Shown here: positions 15,785-23,217 of the stretch, piece by piece
Position numbering within the stretch: position 1 is the first letter of the stretch
Layout of the letters: each line of letters begins with the position of its first letter
Source of the DNA: Microbacteriaceae bacterium
Lineage (GTDB): Bacteria > Actinomycetota > Actinomycetes > Actinomycetales > Microbacteriaceae
NCBI GenBank assembly: GCA_025464975.1
Contig: JAODMT010000015.1
Coordinates: forward strand, 1-64,000
Length of the DNA: 64,000 nucleotides
Reading direction: 5' to 3'
Program-made: the position numbers and the translations under genes
The notes under the pieces: generated by a model
Database searches by the model: none
Told to the model about the DNA's origin: nothing
The model's input: only the letters and a program-made list of their open reading frames with translations

Positions 15785-17284
15785 ATGACCGATCAGACCA
15801 CCGCCACCGAGCCGTCCGAAGAGGAACTCTCCGAGCAGACCCTCGTGCGGCTCGGCAAGCGCGATCGGCTAATCGAGTCCGGTGCCGGGGCTTACCCGGT
15901 CGAACTGCCTATCACCGCGACGATTCCCGAGGTGCGGGCGAAGTACGCCGACATTGCAATCGATTCCGCCACAGGCGACACGGTCGCTCTTGCGGGCCGC
16001 GTTGTGCACCTGCGCAACACCGGAAAGTTGTGTTTCGCGTCGCTCCAGTCCGGCGACGGATCCCGCATCCAGGCGATGGTCTCCCTCGCCGAGGTCGGCG
16101 AGGAATCGCTCGAACGGTGGAAGGACCTCGTGGACCTTGGCGACCACCTGTTCGTGTCCGGCGAGGTGATTTCCAGCCGCCGTGGGGAATTGAGCGTGCT
16201 CGCGCGGGAGTGGAAGATTGCCGCGAAGACGCTGCGCCCGCTGCCCAACCTCCATGTCGAGCTGAGCGAAGAAACGCGGATGCGCGCCCGCTACCTGGAT
16301 CTCATCGCTCGCGAGGGCGCAAGGTCGATGGTGCGCAAGCGGTCGGCGTCGGTCGCCTCGCTGCGGAAGACCTTCGACGACCACGGCTATATCGAGGTCG
16401 AGACCCCGATGCTGCAGACCATGCACGGAGGGGCATCCGCCCGACCGTTTGTGACCCACAGCAACGCGTTCGACACCGAGCTGTTCTTGAGGATCGCGCC
16501 GGAACTGTTCCTCAAGCGCGCGGTCGTCGGCGGCATCGAGCGGGTGTTCGAGATCAACCGCAACTTCCGTAACGAGGGAGCGGATTCGACCCACTCGCCC
16601 GAGTTCGCGATGGTCGAGGCCTATCAGGCCTATGGGGACTACAACCAGATGGCGGATCTCACCCAGGAGATGATCCAGAACGCCGCGTTGGCGATGGGCG
16701 GCGGCCTCGTCGTTGCCCTCGCGGACGGCATCGAGTATGACTTCGGCGGCGAGTGGGATCGCATCAGCATGATCGACTCGCTGAACGCGGCTTCGGGCTG
16801 GAACGTGAGTGCGCTCTCCCCGCTCGACGAGCTCAAGTCGCTTGCCGATTCGGTCGGGGTCGAGGTCGGACTACCGACTCCCGGCAAGTACATCGAGGAA
16901 CTGTGGGAGCACTTCGTCAAGTCGGGCCTCACCCGGCCAACGTTCGTCATGGATTTCCCGGTCGACACTTCACCCCTCGTGCGTGACCACCGCTCCGAGC
17001 CCGGCCTGGTGGAGAAATGGGACCTGTACGTGCGCGGGTTCGAGCTGGCAACCGGCTACTCGGAACTCGTCGACCCGGTGATTCAGCGCGAACGGTTCGT
17101 CGCGCAAGCGAAGCTCGCCGCCGCCGGTGACCCGGAGGCGATGCGTCTCGACGAGGAGTTCCTCCGGGCCTTGGAGTACGGGATGCCGCCGAGTGGCGGA
17201 ATGGGTATGGGCGTCGACCGACTGCTCATGGCACTCACCGGGTTAGGAATTCGCGAGACCATCCTTTTCCCTCTAGTCAAATGA
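15785..17284 (+). CDS. lysS: Lysine--tRNA ligase (class II)
   Basis: Charges tRNA-Lys. It has 499 aa. An N-terminal OB-fold anticodon-binding domain (about residues 65-160, starting VALAGRVVHLRNTGKLCFASLQ) precedes the class II catalytic core. Motif 2 is FEINRNFRNEGADSTHSPEF and motif 3 is GMPPSGGMGMGVDRLLMAL. GGGAG lies 7 nt before the ATG, and TAAACT about 30 nt upstream is a candidate -10. It follows panC by 87 bp, an order often seen in actinobacteria. Confidence 0.97.
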   Translation: MTDQTTATEPSEEELSEQTLVRLGKRDRLIESGAGAYPVELPITATIPEVRAKYADIAIDSATGDTVALAGRVVHLRNTGKLCFASLQSGDGSRIQAMVSLAEVGEESLERWKDLVDLGDHLFVSGEVISSRRGELSVLAREWKIAAKTLRPLPNLHVELSEETRMRARYLDLIAREGARSMVRKRSASVASLRKTFDDHGYIEVETPMLQTMHGGASARPFVTHSNAFDTELFLRIAPELFLKRAVVGGIERVFEINRNFRNEGADSTHSPEFAMVEAYQAYGDYNQMADLTQEMIQNAALAMGGGLVVALADGIEYDFGGEWDRISMIDSLNAASGWNVSALSPLDELKSLADSVGVEVGLPTPGKYIEELWEHFVKSGLTRPTFVMDFPVDTSPLVRDHRSEPGLVEKWDLYVRGFELATGYSELVDPVIQRERFVAQAKLAAAGDPEAMRLDEEFLRALEYGMPPSGGMGMGVDRLLMALTGLGIRETILFPLVK

Positions 17285-17297
17285 GTAGTGTTCGAAG

Positions 17298-17432
17298 ATG
17301 AGCTTTCAGCCCGAAGAACCGCGCAACCCGAAGAAGGTCACGACAACGAGACTGGTGCTGTGGATCGCGGCGGCCGGCCTGGCCATCTACTGGATAATTC
17401 AGGGCATCATCGGCGTCGTTCAGCACGGCTAG
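17298..17432 (+). CDS. Small single-pass membrane protein (44 aa)
   Basis: An open frame of 44 codons runs from ATG 17298 to TAG 17432, immediately after lysS. The product begins MSFQPEEPRNPKK, has a basic patch and then one hydrophobic helix (about residues 19-40, LVLWIAAAGLAIYWIIQGII), and ends VVQHG. The charged N-terminus and single helix fit a type of small actinobacterial membrane protein. I do not recognise a named family. GAAG upstream is a weak ribosome site. It could be translated from the lysS message. Confidence 0.55.
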   Translation: MSFQPEEPRNPKKVTTTRLVLWIAAAGLAIYWIIQGIIGVVQHG

Positions 17433-17465
17433 CCGTTGTCAGGATGCGGGACGTATCCTTGACTC

Positions 17466-17657
17466 ATGGGTGACGGATATTGGAACAACGCGGTGTTCAA
17501 CCTTTTGCCCACGATTCTGGTCGGCCTCATCTTCTGGGTCGTGATGCGGGCGATCTTCCGCGCCGACCGAACCGAGCGCAAGGTGTACGCCAAGATCGAA
17601 GCCGAGGAACGAGCGCGCTTCGACCGGGACAACGGGCCGGCTAGCCACGAGGCTTGA
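17466..17657 (+). CDS. Small conserved-type membrane protein (63 aa)
   Basis: The 63-aa product has one membrane helix (about residues 12-30, FNLLPTILVGLIFWVVMRAI) followed by a charged cytoplasmic tail ending RARFDRDNGPASHEA. TATCCT lies exactly 6 nt before the ATG, which suggests a leaderless message. The gene ends inside the convergent pirin gene with a 17-bp tail-to-tail overlap. No function can be assigned from sequence. Confidence 0.7.
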   Translation: MGDGYWNNAVFNLLPTILVGLIFWVVMRAIFRADRTERKVYAKIEAEERARFDRDNGPASHEA

Positions 17658-18615
17658 GTCGCACGTTCGGTAGATCCGGAGCCGGGAGGGCGGATCCGGG
17701 GTATCCGTGCACCGATCCGAATCGGCCACTGTCGTTGCCACCGGCAACGACATCCGACTGCCACTCCTGTCGGAAGGTCACGATCTCCTCGTGACTGCGG
17801 CCGATGAAGTTCCACCACATGACGATCTGTTCGTCGAGGGGTACCCCGCCGATGAGCAAAAGCCGCACCGGCCCGTCGCCCGCTTCGAGCCGCACACTGT
17901 CTCGTCCCGTCCGCAGATAGGCCAGGTGCGAAACCGGCACCGGCTCGCCGTCGACGAGTAGCGATCCCCGGTCGACGAGCACACCGTGTTCGAATCGTGC
18001 GTCGGTCGGGACGGTCACGGCCGACCCGGACGGCAGATCGATCTGGCATCCAATGAGTTCGGTGAAGGTCGTTGCGGTGGAGGTTTCCCCCGCGAGCGAG
18101 CCGAGGAAAACCCGAACCGTTGCGTCGCCGAACCTCACCGGCGCGGGGACGTAGTGCTCGAAGAACGGTTCATGGTGGCGATCCGCGTCCGGTAACGCCA
18201 CCCACAGCTGGGCGCCATGCAGCACCGTCGTCTGTGGCGTCGACACCTCGGAGTGGGCGATGCCCCGGCCGGCGGTCATCAGGTTCAGCTCTCCCGGGCG
18301 AACCACCGCATGGGTCCCGACACTGTCCCGGTGGTCGACATCCCCGGCGAACAGCCAGGTCACGGTCTGCAAACCGGAGTGCGGATGCGGCGGGACGACC
18401 ATTCCGCCGCGCTCTGCCACCGGATCCGGGCCGTAGTGATCGAGGAAGCACCAGGCACCGATGAGCGAGCGCCGCCGCTGCGGGAGGGTGCGACGCACGG
18501 TCATGGCACGCGGGCCGCCGAGGGGGACGTCGCGCGGTTCGAGGATATCGATGTCGACCACCGCGAGGTTGCCCTCGCCGAGCAGTTCGGCCGGATCCTT
18601 CTCGCGATTGCTCAT
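17641..18615 (-). CDS. Pirin family protein
   Basis: A 324-aa bicupin of the pirin family; members bind a metal and some act as quercetin 2,3-dioxygenase or transcription cofactors. The N-terminal cupin keeps the metal ligands in PPHPHSGLQTV (two histidines) and GRGIAHSE (His and Glu). The C-terminal cupin is recognisable from VRLLLIGGVPLDEQIVMWWNF. The start ATG at 18615 has TACCAT 7 nt upstream, a leaderless-type arrangement. The 3' end overlaps the plus-strand small membrane gene by 17 bp. Confidence 0.87.
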   Translation of the reverse strand: MSNREKDPAELLGEGNLAVVDIDILEPRDVPLGGPRAMTVRRTLPQRRRSLIGAWCFLDHYGPDPVAERGGMVVPPHPHSGLQTVTWLFAGDVDHRDSVGTHAVVRPGELNLMTAGRGIAHSEVSTPQTTVLHGAQLWVALPDADRHHEPFFEHYVPAPVRFGDATVRVFLGSLAGETSTATTFTELIGCQIDLPSGSAVTVPTDARFEHGVLVDRGSLLVDGEPVPVSHLAYLRTGRDSVRLEAGDGPVRLLLIGGVPLDEQIVMWWNFIGRSHEEIVTFRQEWQSDVVAGGNDSGRFGSVHGYPGSALPAPDLPNVRLKPRG

Positions 18616-18641
18616 GGCGAAAATGGTAGTCCCGCAGCAAA

Positions 18642-18674
18642 CGGTCGGCCGCCCTCGAGGAGGACGGCCGACCG
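18642..18674 (-). terminator. Strong hairpin downstream of the phosphoesterase gene
   Basis: A perfect 10-bp stem CGGTCGGCCG / CGGCCGACCG (18642-18651 and 18665-18674) encloses a 13-nt loop that itself contains CCTC/GAGG. It starts 18 bp past the stop of the minus-strand phosphoesterase gene and so probably terminates the efeO-efeB-phosphoesterase transcript. No U-tract is present. Confidence 0.55.
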
Positions 18675-18692
18675 GCGAATGTGGTGCAGCGG

Positions 18693-20333
18693 CTACTTGG
18701 TCTTTGAGGCCACCGAACCGTTCGCGTTCAGGAGCACCTTGCGCTTCTGCGGGTGGGAAAGGTCCAGCATGTTCGTGATCGTTCCCGCGGTCGTGTCGAA
18801 GGACGAGTCGCCGATCCGCCCGGTCGACCAGTTGTCCTCGACGAACTTGAGCACCGAGGCCTGCGTCGTCGGGGTGCTGTCCACGAAGTTGGTCTTCGCG
18901 AAGGGGGAGATCACGAGGAGCGGTAGGCGCTGGCTCGGGCCACAGCGGTCCGCATACCCACCGGCGATAGGGGCGGTCGAGGCCGAGCACAGGGTGGTGT
19001 CGCCGCTCGCCGCCGCGTCCTTGGATCCGTTGAGGATCGTCGGGGCGACGTGGTCGTACCAGCCGTCGGAGTCGTCATAGGCGAGCACGATCGCCGTGCT
19101 CTTCCAGTCGGGGGACTGCTGGATGGCGTTGATCTCCTTCACAAGGAAGGCTTGCTCGTCGGTCGGGTCGGAGTTTCCCGGGTGACCGTCTTGCGCGGCC
19201 GGCGCCTTGAGGTAGGAGACCGCCGGAAGATTGTTGGTCTTCAGAGCCGCGTCGAAGTTGGTCAGGTCGTAGTTGTGATTCGCCTGGTCGGTGTGCCCGA
19301 TCGCCTTGACCGAGGTCGGCGGAAGGTGGTGCGGGTTTGACGTCGAGGCGTAGTACGCGAACGGGTTGTGGTGAGGCGAGTAGGAGTTGACCGCCGCGCC
19401 ACCGATGTTGGTCGCGGTGGCCTTGCACTGCGCCATGGTTTTGGTGGTTGCGTTGTACGGCGTGGTCGGAGCGAACCCGCCCTGGAACCAGCCCCAGGTG
19501 ACACCCTTGGCGTTCAACAGATCGCCGATGTTCTTGCCCTGCATCTGAACGAGCGCGGACGTTGAGGTGTGGTTGTTGTCGGCGCAGTCGTCGTATGACG
19601 GGTCGGGGTCGGCGTTCACCGTTCCAATGCCGTTGGCATTGGGCGAACTGACCTGCCCCGGTGCCCCGGCGCCGGTGATCGGCGCCCCGGTCACGGAGTT
19701 GACGGCGAGCGCGCCGTGGGTCTGGCCGGAGATCAGGTTGAGCGCCCCAGGCGTCGACGGGCCGAACGTGCTGTCCCAGCTGTTGTCGCTCATCGCGAAG
19801 TTCTGGGCGTAGTTCCACTCCGCCGTCACCGTGTTGCCGTCGTAGTAGTCCATGACCGCGCCCGGGGCGTTGAATAGCGTGCTCGGTGAGCAGCCCGCCG
19901 ACTGGGTGCTCTCCGGGAACTTGTTCATCAGGCCGCCGTTGATGGCGCGCTGCTCCGGGTTGTAGCCGTGGTTCTGGCTGCATGTCATGGCTTGGCTCGG
20001 CGCCAGCCGCTGCGGCTGGAACGAGTTGGGATTCGCCGTCAGCAGGTTCGGGTGCGCGGTGTAGTTGTTGGGGATCGGGGTGCCGGCGGCCGCGGTGAAC
20101 GTGGTGCCGTCGGTGTTTGCCGCATTTGGGTAGGTGCCGAAGTAGTGGTCGAACGACACGTTCTCGTCAAAGATGACGACAACGTGCTTGATCGGTGTTG
20201 AGGTCTTGGTGGAGTTGTCCGCCGGGGTCTTGGCGAATGCTGCGGGGACGCTCACCCCCAGACCGGTGACTGCCGCGATGGCGAGGGCGGCCGAGGCCGC
20301 CCATACAGCGCGGTTTCGAGTGATTCGAGGCAT
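18693..20333 (-). CDS. Secreted phosphoesterase (phospholipase C / acid phosphatase family)
   Basis: A 546-aa exported protein with a signal peptide (cleavage after AFA, before KTPADN). The family motif HVVVIFDENVSFDHYFGTYP lies at about residues 49-68. FAMSDNSWDSTFGPSTPGALNLISGQTHG and YDDSDGWYDHVAP later in the chain carry the metal and phosphate ligands of the bacterial phosphoesterase/PLC family (alkaline-phosphatase superfamily). Members hydrolyse phospholipids or phosphomonoesters outside the cell. It lies 66 bp downstream of efeB on the same strand. The substrate cannot be told from sequence. Confidence 0.85.
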   Translation of the reverse strand: MPRITRNRAVWAASAALAIAAVTGLGVSVPAAFAKTPADNSTKTSTPIKHVVVIFDENVSFDHYFGTYPNAANTDGTTFTAAAGTPIPNNYTAHPNLLTANPNSFQPQRLAPSQAMTCSQNHGYNPEQRAINGGLMNKFPESTQSAGCSPSTLFNAPGAVMDYYDGNTVTAEWNYAQNFAMSDNSWDSTFGPSTPGALNLISGQTHGALAVNSVTGAPITGAGAPGQVSSPNANGIGTVNADPDPSYDDCADNNHTSTSALVQMQGKNIGDLLNAKGVTWGWFQGGFAPTTPYNATTKTMAQCKATATNIGGAAVNSYSPHHNPFAYYASTSNPHHLPPTSVKAIGHTDQANHNYDLTNFDAALKTNNLPAVSYLKAPAAQDGHPGNSDPTDEQAFLVKEINAIQQSPDWKSTAIVLAYDDSDGWYDHVAPTILNGSKDAAASGDTTLCSASTAPIAGGYADRCGPSQRLPLLVISPFAKTNFVDSTPTTQASVLKFVEDNWSTGRIGDSSFDTTAGTITNMLDLSHPQKRKVLLNANGSVASKTK

Positions 20334-20399
20334 TGCTAGCTCTCTCTCTTGTGGATGGTTGGAAGGGAAAGGGAAGTTGTGGGGACGGGGGTTGCGGGC

Positions 20400-21656
20400 T
20401 CATGCCAGCAGCGAGCGGCCGAGCCAGTCGCTGGAGGTGCGGGCACCGGGAAGCGCGAAGAAGTAGCCGCCGCCGAATGGCGAGACGTAGTCGACGAGAG
20501 CTTCGTTGGCAAGGCGCTTCTGCACCGCGACGAACTGGCGATCGAGGTCTTGGTTGAACGTCGTGAAGACGAGTCCCATGTCGAGGTTGCCGTTCTTGTC
20601 CAGCCCGGAGTTGTAGTTGTAGCCGCGCCGCAGCATCCGAGAGGATGCGGTCTGCGGGGTGCGCGGATTGGCCAGTCGAATGTGCGCGCCGAGCGCGATG
20701 GTGTCCCCGGCCGGATCGTTCGGGTAGTCGGGCACGTCCGATTCGCGAGACCCCGTCTGCGGCGCCCCGCTGTCCCGCACCCGACCGATCAGGTTCTCCT
20801 GCTCGCGAAGCGACACCCGGTCCCAAAATTCGACGAGCATGCGGATGACGCGCACGACGTGATACGTGCCGCCGGCGGTCCAGGCTGGCTCGGTTCCGTC
20901 GCGCTTCGCCCAGACCAGCTCATCCATCTGGCTCGAGTCGGCGACGTCGGGATTCGCGGTTCCGTCCTTGAATCCGAGTAGGTTTCGCGGTGTTCCGCTC
21001 GGCCGCGGCGGCGAGACGAATCCCTCCGTGCGCCACCGCACCTGCATTCCGCCGCGAGTCGCACGCATGATCTCGCGCAGAGCGTGCGTGACGGTGTCGG
21101 TGTGGTCCGCCCGGATCTGAAGCAGCAGATCGCCGTCGCAGACCTCGCGCTGCAGGGCATCGTTCGGGAAGTCCTCCATTGTGCGCAACTTCGACGGCTT
21201 GCGCGGTGTCAGCCCGAAGCGGTCGTCGAAGAGCGACGCCCCGACCGATGCGGTCACCGTGAGCCCATCCGGGACCACCGTCGGACCGAGCACCCCGGAG
21301 TCGGACGGCGGCGCGCTCAGGCCGGTCGGGGAAGGGGTGCCGCCCCGAGTGAGGAATCGAGCGCGCTCGGTGATCCCGCGTAGCAGTGCCGCGAGTTCCG
21401 TGCGGTTCGCCGCCGTGACGTCGAACGCCACGAATGCGGCCGCAGGCTGCACCGGAGTCAGGATGCCCTGCTGGTGCGCGCCCTCGAAGGGGTACGAGCG
21501 CGACCCGGCCGGGACAACCGCCGGTTCGCTCGCGAATGCCGGACCCCCCGCCGCGATGGATGCCGCCGCAAGCGGCGCGGCCACCCCGGCGCCAAGCAGC
21601 CCGGACACGAAGGCCCGACGGCCAAGCCCGCGCGAATGTCTCTGTAGATCGGTCAT
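20400..21656 (-). CDS. efeB: EfeB-type dye-decolourising (DyP) haem peroxidase, Tat-exported
   Basis: A 418-aa haem peroxidase of the EfeUOB iron-uptake system; EfeB acts outside the membrane, oxidising Fe(II) or extracting iron from haem. A twin-arginine signal (RRAFVSG at residues 13-19) and an AFA-type cleavage region are visible. The DyP motif GFKDGTAN and the proximal haem histidine segment GTYHVVRVIRMLVEFWDR are present, as is the C-terminal FFALPGA. Its ATG overlaps the efeO stop as ATGA. Confidence 0.92.
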   Translation of the reverse strand: MTDLQRHSRGLGRRAFVSGLLGAGVAAPLAAASIAAGGPAFASEPAVVPAGSRSYPFEGAHQQGILTPVQPAAAFVAFDVTAANRTELAALLRGITERARFLTRGGTPSPTGLSAPPSDSGVLGPTVVPDGLTVTASVGASLFDDRFGLTPRKPSKLRTMEDFPNDALQREVCDGDLLLQIRADHTDTVTHALREIMRATRGGMQVRWRTEGFVSPPRPSGTPRNLLGFKDGTANPDVADSSQMDELVWAKRDGTEPAWTAGGTYHVVRVIRMLVEFWDRVSLREQENLIGRVRDSGAPQTGSRESDVPDYPNDPAGDTIALGAHIRLANPRTPQTASSRMLRRGYNYNSGLDKNGNLDMGLVFTTFNQDLDRQFVAVQKRLANEALVDYVSPFGGGYFFALPGARTSSDWLGRSLLA

Positions 21657-22903
21657 TGGGGTGCGAGCCTCGGATCCGTGATTGTGGCGACGGGAGCCAG
21701 CAGCTGCACCGACTCGTCCAGGGCGGCATTGAGGGCCTGGCGTTGTGGTCGGGTCAGTGCGGCGAGCGGGGTCCACGACCCGTCCGGATGGTGGTAGCTG
21801 GCGACCAGGGCGGCGGCGCGGTCCAGCCAGCTCTTCGTCGACGCGAGCGCCGGATAGCGGGTGGCGAGCAGCGGTTCGAGCGGAGCCAGGGCCTCCCTGG
21901 TGCCAACCAGGTTCGCGCCAATGGTCGCGATGTTGGTTGCCGAACCGGCGTCGGTTGCCCCGGTGAGCTCGAACTGGATCGCATTCTCGAGGATTTCGTG
22001 CGAGCGAAGCCCGATGTCGAGCGGGGGAATTTGGGCCGTCGCGAATGCGGACTGCAGCCGGTCGACGTCGGTCACCAGGCGGTCGGCGGAGGGCATGATT
22101 GCTGTCGCTGCGGCGCCGCCCCACAGCAGCGCCTCGAGGCGGTGAAAGCCGGTGAGGTTCGGATCGGTCAGGGCGGTCGAGCCCGATCGAGGCACGCCGT
22201 TGATTGCGGCGTCGAGGTCCCCGAAGGCCCCGTACGCCGCCCCCAGTGACTCGTATTCGAGATGCGCGCTCAGCCACGCGGCCCGTGCGGCCGGGATGTC
22301 GCCGGCGGCTACCGACCGGTCGAGTGACAGGACGTCGCTGGCCAGGATCGGAAGTCGGCCACTGACCCAGGCGTGGTATTGCTTGTCGGGCGCGATGAGG
22401 TCTGCGGCGGTGACGATCTTCACGCCGGGAGTCGGGTTGGCGACGGAGCGTGCGCCGCTGATCGTGACGACCGGGCCATATGCGGGCGGCAGGTCCGCGG
22501 GCAGGCAGACGAAGCGGTAGCTGCCGTTTGCGAGCACCGCGCTCAGCTCGTGCGTCGCACCGGGCCCGAGTCCCTCGAGTTCTCCGTAGACCAGCTGGCT
22601 TTTTGCGCCCTCTAGGTAGACCTCTTCGCCGGCGATTGTCGTGTTGTGTACCGCAAAGCGCGAGAGCCCAGTGTGCGGCTCGGTCCACCCCGCACCGCAG
22701 GTCTCCGTGCCAGACTCGACGCCGATCGTTCCCGACGCCGGTTCCGATGGCGTCGAACGGGAGGCGACGGAGCCGACGATGCCCACGGCCATGACGACGG
22801 CTATCGTGCCGAACAGGGCGAGGTAGCGCTGGTTCGTCGTGAGGGGAGACACCGGTGTTGGGCGACCTTCTCGCTGGAGGGATGTGCCGTGAAAGGGGGG
22901 CAC
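21653..22903 (-). CDS. efeO: EfeO-type iron-uptake protein (cupredoxin plus imelysin/M75 domain)
   Basis: A 416-aa exported component of an Efe iron importer. An N-terminal membrane anchor (YLALFGTIAVVMAVGIVGSVA) is followed by a cupredoxin-like domain (about residues 65-150, ending in the VCLPAD segment). The M75/imelysin domain has the metal-binding HXXE motif in GFHRLEALLW. The GTG at 22903 is used because TAGCCT lies 5 nt upstream (leaderless type); a later GTG at 22852 is a possible alternative. efeB follows with a 4-bp overlap, but no efeU permease gene is adjacent. Confidence 0.88.
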   Translation of the reverse strand: MPPFHGTSLQREGRPTPVSPLTTNQRYLALFGTIAVVMAVGIVGSVASRSTPSEPASGTIGVESGTETCGAGWTEPHTGLSRFAVHNTTIAGEEVYLEGAKSQLVYGELEGLGPGATHELSAVLANGSYRFVCLPADLPPAYGPVVTISGARSVANPTPGVKIVTAADLIAPDKQYHAWVSGRLPILASDVLSLDRSVAAGDIPAARAAWLSAHLEYESLGAAYGAFGDLDAAINGVPRSGSTALTDPNLTGFHRLEALLWGGAAATAIMPSADRLVTDVDRLQSAFATAQIPPLDIGLRSHEILENAIQFELTGATDAGSATNIATIGANLVGTREALAPLEPLLATRYPALASTKSWLDRAAALVASYHHPDGSWTPLAALTRPQRQALNAALDESVQLLAPVATITDPRLAPQ

Positions 22904-23217
22904 ACGTCAGGCTAGAGCCGCCAAACCCGATGAAATGGCCCTGAAAAGCCTCTGAGGAAATCGTTTACTCGATGTTCAGAGAGCATTTTGCTGACGTTCC
23001 TCGGACTGGGGACTGGCGGGCCGTGTTCGGTCATGATCGGTCCAATCGGCGCGGCGCAACCGATCGAGCATTTTTCGACGTTGCGTGGGTATTGGGCAGC
23101 GACGGGAACCGTCAAGGATGGCGTCACGCCCACGGCGAACAGGGGCAGTATTCCGGGGGTTGGCTAGTTACTCTCTCTAGTACGGCGCCACACCTGCACG
23201 GCGTCAGAGGAGCGAAC
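22904..23217. other. Divergent intergenic region efeO / clpC (314 bp)
   Basis: No coding region with convincing features lies here. The efeO side has the TAGCCT hexamer at 22909-22914 (minus strand). The clpC side has the ClgR-like operator at 23127-23137 and a purine-rich ribosome site AGAGGAG at 23206-23212. I found no DtxR-type iron box next to efeO. Confidence 0.6.
23127..23137 (+). promoter_or_regulatory. ClgR-type operator upstream of clpC
   Basis: CGCCCACGGCG matches the actinobacterial ClgR core CGCYNANRGCG at every position and is followed by AAC, close to the extended consensus. ClgR activates clpC and clpP genes in corynebacteria, mycobacteria and streptomycetes. The site is 80 bp before the clpC start. 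Assignment is by motif and target gene. Confidence 0.6.

Noticed and set aside
20400-22688. A 762-codon frame that joins an efeO shadow to efeB
   Set aside because: Only the part from 21656 downward has coding character (Tat signal, DyP motifs); the rest is the antisense-type reading of efeO in another frame.
22972-23217. N-terminal extension of ClpC
   Set aside because: It would cover the ClgR-like operator and promoter; ClpC proteins begin at [11 protein letters not shown], which has a good ribosome site here.
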